From positions 1 through 18,852 of the forward strand of contig JBDNFP010000374.1 in the NCBI GenBank assembly GCA_041689775.1: a DNA stretch of 18,852 nucleotides, in the 5' to 3' direction. The translations under genes were made by a program, and so were the position numbers. Position 1 is the first letter of the stretch, and each line of letters starts with the position of its first letter. This DNA comes from JBDNFP01 sp041689775. Its GTDB lineage: Bacteria; Bacteroidota; Bacteroidia; Cytophagales; Spirosomataceae. The notes under the pieces are model-generated. The model was not told the origin of the DNA. It saw only the letters and a list, made by a program, of their open reading frames with translations, and searched no databases. Below, in pieces: positions 11,863-18,852 of the stretch.

Positions 11863-14538
11863 ATGCTTTCACTCAGGTCTTCCGTTTTTATTTTTCTGCT
11901 AGTACTCGCTCCATTAGTGCTGATAGCTCAGAGAATTACCGGGAGGGTTACAGATACCCAATCCGGAACGGCAATCCCGTTTGTTTCGGTGTTTTTAAGT
12001 AACACAACCTTTGCCGCCGAAACCGACACTACCGGGAGTTATCAACTCACGGGTATGACACCGGGACGCTACACGCTGGCGGTGCGGTTGGTAGGGTACA
12101 TACCCTACTATCAGTCCATCACCTTAACTACTGGCATTACTACCACAATCGACATCAAGCTTAAAGCCAATGAACAGGAGCTGGCCACAGTTACTATTGT
12201 AGCCCAACGAGATAAGGTATGGGAGAAAAACTATCAGACTTTTCTAAATGAATTTATTGGAAACAGTGCCTCCGCAAAGTTTTGTAAAATACTAAACCCT
12301 TGGGTGTTAGACTTAGACAAAAAAGATAAAAGGCTAACCGCCAAGACCAACGGTTCGCTCGAAATAGAGAATCGGCACCTGGGTTATAAGGTGATTTATG
12401 ACCTCCGGTCGTTTCGGTTTGACGGACAGCAAACCTTTTATAGCGGACTTACCTCTTTCCTCCCGCTCCTGGCAGCATCAGAGCGCGAAAACGAACAGTG
12501 GACGCAAAACAGAGAACAGGCATTTTTGGGTTCAGAGATACATTTATTTAAAAACCTAGTGAGCCAGCAATCCACCAAAGCAGGCTACGAAACCTTTGTT
12601 GATAAGCCGGGGTCTGATCCAACTTCCCGCTCCAGTTTTTTTTACCAGGACCAAAGGAAAAAACTACTAGCCTTTGACCTGGACAGTTTGGTGCAACCCG
12701 GAAATACCAAGGGTACCTACCAGATTCGGTTACCCCGAAGATTTGAACTTCACAGTAATGAAAGCGAGGGAGCTTACTCCATCTACCGCGATAAGCTTTG
12801 TCAAGTAGCTTGGATCGAAACTACCGGCAGACCGCTGGTAGTTAACGAAGATGGCTTATTGCTCAACCCCCAAGATTGGTCGGTTTCGGGCTATATGGCC
12901 AACCGACGTATTGCAGAAACTTTACCCATCAACTACCTCATTGCAAGTACTTCTCCCAAGAGAATACGATCAGAAAGTGATTGGCAGGAGGCACCGCTTT
13001 TTACGACCAATCAGCCCTACTATCGTCCTGGTCAGAATATTCAGTTAGCGGGTCAGATGCAGTATACTAACCCAATCTACATGGATTCCCTAAGTAGGCT
13101 ACTCCGGGTAGAACTACTCAGCCCCGAGAAAAAGATAGTCTACTCGGCAAAATGGATCATTGAAGAAGGAATGTTTCAGGGTACAATTCCATTAATAGAC
13201 TCTCTCTCTACTGGCATGTACTTGCTACGGGTTTACACCCAATGGATGTTAAAGGATGAAAACCATGTACTTTCTTCTCAATGGGTTCCTTTGATTTCAA
13301 GAAGTGAGAAGCCGCTTATAGTACCCCAACTTAGCAACTCCCCGCTAGCACTAACTATTAACAGAAAGGATAGCCTATTAGATTGGAAACTGGAAACAGC
13401 CGAGTCTATTTCTATGAGCTGGTTAAGCCTTAGTGTACTCGATGAAAATACTACCCCATTGGTGTATCCAGAGCCTATTCCAGGCCAACATTTTACTATT
13501 CGGGATAGTGGAGACAAGAAACTTTTGCCAATTGAACGAGGCATAGCCCTCACCGGAGAAGTAGTTGGCAGGAAACAAACGGCCGTTTCCGATGCCCAAG
13601 TACTCCTGATTGTTCCCCGGTTGGGGTTAAGTTTTACCACTTTATCCGATAAAGAAGGGAAATTTCGGTTCAGTGACTTACCCATTGAAGGTACTCAACA
13701 GCTAATCGTAAAGGCTTTGAATGGGAAGGGTAAGTCTGCAGGCACGATTAAAATTCAAGATATAGCCATCCACGATCTCCCCTTTCCTGAAACAATACCG
13801 ACCTTCCCCACCGAGCCCCTAGAAGTACCCGTTCAGATTGTGTACGATACGGACTATAACGCCAAGGCAATCCAGCTCAACGAAGTAGGCGTGAAAGCAA
13901 AACGCACTCAACCCCCACCCAAAATCTACCGACAAGCCGATTACGTTGTGCAGGGCAAAGATTTGCAAAATGCGGTTGGAGGCAATTTCCTGGTCGCTTT
14001 GCAAGGAAGAGTACCCGGTATTGAGATCAAAGAAGTGCGTGATGGTGACGGGTTCATCAAACTAGTCATCTATGTGCGAGGAAATACATCGGCCGGTTTT
14101 CGATCCGTTGGACAAAAACAACCGCAACCACTTATCTTGGTGGACGGCGTACCATTTGAGGATATTAATCAGGTTGCTGCGTTGTCGCCATCTATGGTGG
14201 AGCGAGTGGAAGTTGTAACCCGGGCCGAGCCCCAGCTCGGGTTGCGGGGCTACGCAGGGGTTATATCGATTTTCACAAAACTAAGCGGCGGAGTCAGTGA
14301 TGATTTGACGGTCGATGATACTCCTGGCATGAAAACTTATTCAATCACGGGATACACCCTACCCGCTACTACCAAACAAACTAGTTTGATTTGGCTACCC
14401 AATATCAACCTTGACTTTTTGGGGAAAGCGACCGGAAAACTCCCGTTGCTATCTCCGGGTACATATCGTTTTGTGGCCGAAGGATTTACCGTACAAGGCC
14501 AACCGATTAGAACTTCTACCTTCGTTAAAGTAGAGTAA
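11863..14538 (+). CDS. Exported carboxypeptidase-regulatory / MG2-like / TonB-plug protein without a barrel
   Basis: I start at the ATG at 11863 (an in-frame TTG is at 11836), giving 891 residues with signal peptide MLSLRSSVFIFLLVLAPLVL ending near IA-Q. Order of parts (numbered from the ATG): a carboxypeptidase-D regulatory-like domain (about 23-105, RITGRVTDTQSGTAIPFVSV); a Bacteroidota-specific domain (about 120-360, FIGNSASAKFCKILNPWVL, ENRHLGYKVIYDLRSFRF); and an MG2-like macroglobulin domain (about 378-480, PYYRPGQNIQLAGQMQYT). A second regulatory-like sandwich (about 562-635) is followed by a TonB plug domain (about 700-808, LQGRVPGIEI, PLILVDGVPFEDINQVAAL, VERVEVV) and a short C-terminal strand region. 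No 22-strand receptor barrel follows, so it cannot be a complete transporter. Similar plug-bearing proteins are common in Bacteroidota but their role is unknown. Its stop is 10 bases from the convergent mtgA stop. Confidence 0.85.
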   Translation: MLSLRSSVFIFLLVLAPLVLIAQRITGRVTDTQSGTAIPFVSVFLSNTTFAAETDTTGSYQLTGMTPGRYTLAVRLVGYIPYYQSITLTTGITTTIDIKLKANEQELATVTIVAQRDKVWEKNYQTFLNEFIGNSASAKFCKILNPWVLDLDKKDKRLTAKTNGSLEIENRHLGYKVIYDLRSFRFDGQQTFYSGLTSFLPLLAASERENEQWTQNREQAFLGSEIHLFKNLVSQQSTKAGYETFVDKPGSDPTSRSSFFYQDQRKKLLAFDLDSLVQPGNTKGTYQIRLPRRFELHSNESEGAYSIYRDKLCQVAWIETTGRPLVVNEDGLLLNPQDWSVSGYMANRRIAETLPINYLIASTSPKRIRSESDWQEAPLFTTNQPYYRPGQNIQLAGQMQYTNPIYMDSLSRLLRVELLSPEKKIVYSAKWIIEEGMFQGTIPLIDSLSTGMYLLRVYTQWMLKDENHVLSSQWVPLISRSEKPLIVPQLSNSPLALTINRKDSLLDWKLETAESISMSWLSLSVLDENTTPLVYPEPIPGQHFTIRDSGDKKLLPIERGIALTGEVVGRKQTAVSDAQVLLIVPRLGLSFTTLSDKEGKFRFSDLPIEGTQQLIVKALNGKGKSAGTIKIQDIAIHDLPFPETIPTFPTEPLEVPVQIVYDTDYNAKAIQLNEVGVKAKRTQPPPKIYRQADYVVQGKDLQNAVGGNFLVALQGRVPGIEIKEVRDGDGFIKLVIYVRGNTSAGFRSVGQKQPQPLILVDGVPFEDINQVAALSPSMVERVEVVTRAEPQLGLRGYAGVISIFTKLSGGVSDDLTVDDTPGMKTYSITGYTLPATTKQTSLIWLPNINLDFLGKATGKLPLLSPGTYRFVAEGFTVQGQPIRTSTFVKVE

Positions 14539-14548
14539 GGGGAAAGAA

Positions 14549-15235
14549 TCAAATTCCTTCCAGATATTTCTGTCCACCCAGTGCCCGCATTTGCCGGGAA
14601 ATTTTACCAGCCCGACCCAGTACATACGAAGACGGATTCTTGATCGAGAAACGAATAGGGTTGGGTAGTACCGCCGCAATCCGGGCGGCTTCCAATCGGG
14701 TTAGTTTAGCGGCGGGTTTTCCATAAAAACGCTGGGCTGCGGCCTCTACCCCGAAAGTCATTTTTCCCGTTTCTGCCACATTAAGGTATACCTCCAATAT
14801 TCGCTCCTTTCCCCAAATCAGTTCGATAAGTAACGTAAAGTAGGCTTCCAAACCCTTTCTGATGTAGCTTCTCCCGTGCCAAAGAAACACATTTTTTGCG
14901 GTTTGCTGAGAAATGGTGCTCGCCCCCCGGGTGCGTTTCCGGTTTTCGGTCATGGCATCGTACATAGCATCAAAATCAAAGCCCCAATGGGTTGGAAAAA
15001 CCTGATCCTCCGAGGCAACTACTGCCAGAGCGGCTTCTTTTGAAATAGCGTCGTAAGACTCCCAGTCAGAGTATATTTTCGCGCTTTCGCCTTCACGGGC
15101 TGCTTCAATTTTCCGGCCAATCATGTGGGGCGTAATCCAGACCGGTATTACCTTCAAGACTACTACCCAAAGTACTGAAACAATGATAAAATAGAGAACG
15201 AGTTTGAATATGGTAGTAAATACTGCACGAATCAT
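14549..15235 (-). CDS. mtgA: Monofunctional peptidoglycan glycosyltransferase
   Basis: The product (228 residues from the ATG at 15235; an in-frame GTG lies 45 bases upstream) is a GT51 enzyme that polymerises lipid II into glycan strands at the outer face of the inner membrane. One N-terminal membrane helix (about 8-32) anchors it. Conserved motifs are present in order: SEDQVFPTHWGFD with catalytic E76, GASTISQQTAKNVFL (104-118), and KERILEVYLNVAETG (143-157). There is no transpeptidase domain and the length fits MtgA. It is transcribed away from the DUF2851 gene. Confidence 0.95.
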   Translation of the reverse strand: MIRAVFTTIFKLVLYFIIVSVLWVVVLKVIPVWITPHMIGRKIEAAREGESAKIYSDWESYDAISKEAALAVVASEDQVFPTHWGFDFDAMYDAMTENRKRTRGASTISQQTAKNVFLWHGRSYIRKGLEAYFTLLIELIWGKERILEVYLNVAETGKMTFGVEAAAQRFYGKPAAKLTRLEAARIAAVLPNPIRFSIKNPSSYVLGRAGKISRQMRALGGQKYLEGI

Positions 15236-15414
15236 AGAAATAGGAATGGGTTTATAGGGTATTGAAATTAGCGCCGTCACACAATTGAAATCAACAACGC
15301 ATACTTTCTAATAAGCCATGTGTTGGTTTCAAAGTACAAATTAAGGCAAGAATAACGGGAGTATACGTGTATTTTCTTATAATTGTGAATGATCCAACTT
15401 TTCATTTTCTCCCT

Positions 15415-16701
15415 ATGAACGAAGACTTTCTAGGATTTGTGTGGCGTTACCAATATTTTAATACCTCCCGACTCACCACCCAGGCCGGTGAGGCTATTCA
15501 GGTACTTCGCACCGGAACAATCAATACCGACGCCGGTCCGGATTTTTCGGAAGCCGCCGTTCGCTTAGGTACCATTGAATGGGTTGGCTCGGTGGAACTT
15601 CATGTGAACTCGTCGGATTGGGAGGCACACAAGCATCCTACGGATACAGCTTACGAAAGCGTAATTTTACACGTAGTATGGCAGGATGATCGACCGGTTA
15701 GGCGTAAAGATGGATCGCTTCTGCCAACACTAGCCTTGAGGTCCCTGGTGGACCCTTCGGTAAAAAATCGCTATGATCGGCTGATGGATGAAAAACAAAC
15801 TATCCCGTGCGCCACGCAGTTTGAGAGCGTCCCCACGCTACAAAAGCTTGCCATGCTAGACCGGGTACTACTCGAACGACTTGACAGCAAAGCCCAGAGA
15901 GTCCTTGCCTTATGGGAACAAAACAACCGTGACTGGGAAGAAACCGCTTATCAATGGCTCGGTCAATACTTCGGATTCCGTCTTAACTCTCCCGCTTTCT
16001 TACGATTAACCCAGGTAGTTCCTCTTAAAATTCTGCAACGGCATCGAACCACGATTTTACAGATTGAAGCTTTGCTATTCGGTATGTCAGGGCTTTTGCC
16101 GGAAGTTTCTGAGGATGTGTATGTGCTGGAATTACAAAGAGAATACCGATTTTTAAGCGCAAAATATAATCTTACCAGCCAGCAATTGGGAAGTCATGAA
16201 TGGAAATTTCTGAGATTACGACCAGCTGGATTTCCGACGGTTCGGATAGCCCAATGGGCCGCTTTACTGCAAAAGGAGGCAGGTTTATTTGCTCTCCTTA
16301 CCACCGTGGACGATGTCTTAGAACTTCGGAAGGTATTCCGGTTACAACAGTCAAACTATTGGAAAACCCATTACCGATTCGAAAAAAAATCAGCGTCTGG
16401 GGTACCTTCCATGGGACATGATGCTGCTGACTTATTAATCATCAATGCTGCTATACCCCTTCTGGTAGCCTATTCGAAACAACGTAACCTCCCTACCTTA
16501 CTTGACCGGGCCATTCATTGGCTGGAACAACTACCCGTTGAGAAAAACCGGATTATCCGGGAATGGGACGGCCTGGGAATGAAAGTCAAAACTGCTTTCG
16601 ACTCCCAGGCACTCAATGAATGGCATACCCAATATTGTACCCGTAAACGGTGCCTTGAATGTACGGTTGGGGCGGCGTTGGTCCGGCCTAACTCCGGCTG
16701 A
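15415..16701 (+). CDS. DUF2851 family protein
   Basis: The 428-residue product (ATG at 15415; an in-frame GTG is 48 bases upstream) matches DUF2851, a family frequent in Bacteroidota. Typical segments are MNEDFLGFVWRYQYF at the start, NTDAGPDFSEA (37-47), VELHVNSSDWEAHKH (60-74) and VILHVVWQDD (83-92). The C-terminus carries a small cysteine cluster, YCTRKRCLEC (C408, C413, C416), that could bind metal. The biochemical role is unknown. The nuclease-like His/Asp-rich N-terminal motif is suggestive but I do not assign activity. Its 3' end overlaps the opposing small membrane-protein gene by 14 bases. Confidence 0.88.
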   Translation: MNEDFLGFVWRYQYFNTSRLTTQAGEAIQVLRTGTINTDAGPDFSEAAVRLGTIEWVGSVELHVNSSDWEAHKHPTDTAYESVILHVVWQDDRPVRRKDGSLLPTLALRSLVDPSVKNRYDRLMDEKQTIPCATQFESVPTLQKLAMLDRVLLERLDSKAQRVLALWEQNNRDWEETAYQWLGQYFGFRLNSPAFLRLTQVVPLKILQRHRTTILQIEALLFGMSGLLPEVSEDVYVLELQREYRFLSAKYNLTSQQLGSHEWKFLRLRPAGFPTVRIAQWAALLQKEAGLFALLTTVDDVLELRKVFRLQQSNYWKTHYRFEKKSASGVPSMGHDAADLLIINAAIPLLVAYSKQRNLPTLLDRAIHWLEQLPVEKNRIIREWDGLGMKVKTAFDSQALNEWHTQYCTRKRCLECTVGAALVRPNSG

Positions 16702-16891
16702 TCAGATTAACTCCTGCCAACAGAAAAACTGTTCCCACCAGAAAGGGAACCAAGGACTCCCATTTTGTTACACTAAGTCCCAAAACAGGCTTATCGTCAG
16801 AGAGAAAAGCAACGCAGGCAAAAAGCACCACCACAATGCCAATAATGGTCAAAAGGGCGGCAAAAAAGCGTTTAAAACTGGTATTATCCAT
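16688..16891 (-). CDS. Small two-helix membrane protein, function unknown
   Basis: The 67-residue product has two clear membrane helices (about residues 8-30 and 46-64) joined by a short polar loop containing SDDKPVLG, with a basic cytoplasmic start (MDNTSFKRFF). The layout looks like a genuine small inner-membrane protein rather than a chance frame. No family name is recognised. It overlaps the end of the DUF2851 gene by 14 bases on the opposite strand, and lies 122 bases downstream of the cca stop on the same strand. The A+T-rich stretch 16892-17013 between them probably holds its promoter. Confidence 0.7.
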   Translation of the reverse strand: MDNTSFKRFFAALLTIIGIVVVLFACVAFLSDDKPVLGLSVTKWESLVPFLVGTVFLLAGVNLISRS

Positions 16892-17013
16892 AAACTGAAC
16901 GTGTATAAGTAGCTATTAGCTGTTACCTTTTTGTAAATATTTGATATAGAGAACATTAGCCAGTAATTTGACTAAATTAATAATACAAACTAATTATGCA
17001 TTAGTACTTAATA

Positions 17014-18450
17014 TTACAATTTTTCTTTTTGATTCGGTACAGGTTCCAGCCCGAGCTTCCGGCCCTCTTCCAACATATAGGTATGGGCTATCCCGTATTC
17101 GTTGGTAATAATTCCTTCCAAGATTGCCTCCCGAATCGTTTCTTTCAACGCACCGATTACCTTCGAGGGTTTGATGTTAAATGTTTCCATAATTATCTCA
17201 CCGGTAATAACCGGCTGAAAATTACGCAGCTTATCTTTCTCTTCAAGCTCAACCAATCGTTTTTCTACCAAATCAAAATTCCGCAGGTATCGCTTTACCT
17301 TTTCCGGATTCTTGGAAGTAATATCAGCCCGGCAAAGTTTCATCAATGATTCCAGATCCTCACCTGCTTCCACCAACAGCCGCCGCATGGCCGAATCCGT
17401 GATTTCTTCCTTCGAAAGCACGATGGGTCTTAAATGCAGACGTACCAGTTTTCTAACAAACCGCATTTTTTCGTTTAGCGGAAGCTTCATTCTCCGGAAG
17501 ATCCCCGGAACCATCCGGGCCCCTACCTCTTCATGATTATGAAAAGTCCAGCCCGCTTTCTTATCGAAGCGTTTGGTAGACGGTTTAGCAATATCGTGGA
17601 GAATCGCCGACCACCGGAGCCACAAATCTTCGGTGTAAGGAGCAAGATTATCGAGTACTTGTAAGGTGTGGTAAAAATTGTCTTTATGCCCTCGACCTTC
17701 AATGATTTCCACCCCGTGTAGGGCAATCATTTCGGGAACTATTAAATGGAGTAATTCCGATTGATACAGCAATTTAAATCCGTAAGATGGTACTGCCGAC
17801 AGAATTATTTTATTCAGCTCATCCGATACCCTTTCCATTGACACAATCTCGAGGCGATCTTTCATCTTTCCAATCGCTTCGTACGTATCAGGCTCAATAT
17901 CAAAATCTAACTGCGTAGCAAAGCGAATGGCCCGCATCATCCGAAGTGGATCATCCGAAAAGGTAAGCGAAGGTTCCAAGGGAGTTCTGATCATCTTCAT
18001 TCTGAGATCACGCATACCCCCAAAAGGATCGATTAGTTCCCCATAATCTTCATCATTGAGACTAATTCCCATGGCATTGATCGTAAAATCACGGCGATTT
18101 TGATCATCTTCCAAGGTACCATCCTCCACAATCGGTTTTCGTGATTCGGACCGATAGGATTCTTTTCGCGCGCCGACAAACTCTACATCCATCTCCCCGT
18201 GACGTACCTGAGCGGTACCAAAATTCTTATAAACCGAAACATGGACCCCAGAACCGAGGTAATACGCCAGGCGTTCTGCCAGGGCAATACCGCTTCCGAC
18301 GCACACGATATCAATATCCTTACTTGTTCTTTTGAGTAGTAAATCCCGTACGAACCCACCAATCACGTAAGCCTTAACCCCCTCATCGCGGGCCGCATTT
18401 GCAATTTGTTGAAACAGGGGAAATGCTTCAAGCTTATCCTTCAAATTCAT
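17014..18450 (-). CDS. cca: CCA tRNA nucleotidyltransferase with HD domain
   Basis: The 478-residue product is a class II nucleotidyltransferase that adds or repairs the 3' CCA of tRNAs. Visible motifs are GGFVRDLLLKR (31-41), the metal-binding DID (45-47), RRDFTINAMG (119-128) and the neck region SDDPLRMMRAIRFATQL (165-181). A C-terminal HD phosphohydrolase domain follows, with H261, LHDIAKPSTK (H285 D286) and HNHEE (304-308). The HD domain suggests added phosphatase or 2',3'-cyclic phosphodiesterase activity, as in other CCA enzymes of this layout. A closely related poly(A) polymerase role cannot be fully excluded by motifs. The tRNA-Arg in this window has no encoded CCA, which agrees with need for this enzyme. 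An insertion sequence begins less than 150 bases upstream on the other strand. Confidence 0.93.
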   Translation of the reverse strand: MNLKDKLEAFPLFQQIANAARDEGVKAYVIGGFVRDLLLKRTSKDIDIVCVGSGIALAERLAYYLGSGVHVSVYKNFGTAQVRHGEMDVEFVGARKESYRSESRKPIVEDGTLEDDQNRRDFTINAMGISLNDEDYGELIDPFGGMRDLRMKMIRTPLEPSLTFSDDPLRMMRAIRFATQLDFDIEPDTYEAIGKMKDRLEIVSMERVSDELNKIILSAVPSYGFKLLYQSELLHLIVPEMIALHGVEIIEGRGHKDNFYHTLQVLDNLAPYTEDLWLRWSAILHDIAKPSTKRFDKKAGWTFHNHEEVGARMVPGIFRRMKLPLNEKMRFVRKLVRLHLRPIVLSKEEITDSAMRRLLVEAGEDLESLMKLCRADITSKNPEKVKRYLRNFDLVEKRLVELEEKDKLRNFQPVITGEIIMETFNIKPSKVIGALKETIREAILEGIITNEYGIAHTYMLEEGRKLGLEPVPNQKEKL

Positions 18451-18494
18451 GCGGTAAAGGTAATAATTAAACCTTATTAAGCGGGGGATCTAAT

Positions 18495-18517
18495 GCAACT
18501 GTTAAAAAACAAGTTGC
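18495..18517. repeat. Imperfect hairpin between cca and the transposase gene
   Basis: GCAACTGTT and AACAAGTTGC are inverted copies differing by one extra base, around an A-run. It could be part of an insertion-sequence end or a chance hairpin; the IS boundary cannot be set because the other end is outside the window. Confidence 0.3.
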
Positions 18518-18594
18518 CATATTATTAATAGTGCTTATCACGAATGATTTTCTAGGAGCAGAATGAAAGGTTGCCAAGAATTTGTTTAGTAGTT

Positions 18595-18852
18595 GTGAAA
18601 CATGAACAAAACCAACCCAAGGCAACCGATCTTAAACTTAGGGCATTATTGAGCCTAAATCAAGACGAATACGCAAAAGTTTTAGGCATGTTCGATGAAC
18701 TAGTCAAACGTAAGCTCCGTCACTATACGCTGAAAAACCAGAGGCGGGTGCACAAAGACTACAAAGAACGAACCAACAGCAGTCTTTATGGCAGCGAAAA
18801 GAAACTTGACTTTGTGCTGATGTATCTCAAAGAAAACCCCAATCAGAGTTAC
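18595..18852 (+). CDS. N-terminal part of an IS transposase (IS5-type DDE), 3' end outside window
   Basis: An open frame from GTG at 18595 runs to the window edge (86 codons), continuing beyond it. The pattern ALLSLNQDEYAKVLGMFDEL, then SSLYGSEKKLDFVLMYLKEN and PNQSY, resembles the N-terminal helix-turn-helix segment (HTH_Tnp_4 type) of short DDE transposases of the IS5 superfamily found in Bacteroidota. The DDE catalytic part would lie past the window end or in a second frame. The frame is open back to 18556, with a TTG at 18571 as a less likely start. The element stands upstream of cca, head to head, and may influence its transcription. Confidence 0.7.
   Translation, partial: MKHEQNQPKATDLKLRALLSLNQDEYAKVLGMFDELVKRKLRHYTLKNQRRVHKDYKERTNSSLYGSEKKLDFVLMYLKENPNQSY

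Noticed and set aside
13278..13685. 135-codon minus-strand frame inside the large exported protein gene
   Set aside because: It is a shadow of the plus-strand gene, which has continuous domain matches over this stretch.
1..18852. CRISPR arrays, rRNA genes, riboswitches
   Set aside because: No regularly spaced repeats, no rRNA sequence and no recognisable riboswitch core were seen in reading both strands.

Overview
The window looks like chromosome from a Bacteroidota bacterium, most likely order Cytophagales (Spirosomaceae-like). The evidence is a DUF2851 protein, a SusC-type carboxypeptidase-regulatory plus TonB-plug protein, an IntDOT-like tyrosine recombinase with Ser in place of the first catalytic Arg, and promoter elements matching the Bacteroidota -7 consensus TAnnTTTG. 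The genus is inference.

Left edge (1 to about 2567): the end of an integrated element, probably a prophage or phage-like island, inserted at the 3' end of a tRNA-Arg(CCG) gene. It carries a GC-rich unrecognised partial frame, a DUF1353 phage-type protein, a small membrane-anchored LRAT/NlpC-P60-like protein, a very strong two-way terminator, a PKD-fold lipoprotein, and the integrase. The lipoprotein start overlaps the integrase stop. The terminator stem is an exact inverted pair of the 12-mer AGGCCGTCTGAA, which I recall as the Neisseriaceae AG-DUS uptake sequence. The other end of the element lies outside the window.

Middle (2720-11650): a Nudix hydrolase resembling the plant ADP-sugar pyrophosphatase NUDX14 and a divergent DUF2721 membrane protein. 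Next come an outer-membrane-type protein with its own promoter and a four-gene minus-strand operon, glgE - M19 dipeptidase - mak - glgB, closed by a clear terminator. GlgE, maltokinase and GlgB form the GlgE route to alpha-glucan: maltose to maltose-1-phosphate to linear glucan to branched glucan. Trehalose synthase, the usual maltose source, is absent, and an exported metallo-dipeptidase sits inside the operon. The Nudix enzyme might hydrolyse ADP-glucose and so oppose the other glucan route; this is inference.

Right part (11863-18852): a large exported protein with a carboxypeptidase-regulatory domain, an MG2-like segment and a TonB plug but no beta-barrel; MtgA; DUF2851; a small two-helix membrane protein; and a CCA-adding enzyme. 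The CCA enzyme is needed by the tRNA-Arg here, which has no encoded CCA. The window ends inside a transposase gene of an insertion sequence upstream of cca.

Most of the window is ordinary core genome. The unusual material is the element at the left edge, the barrel-less plug protein, and the dipeptidase inside the glucan operon.
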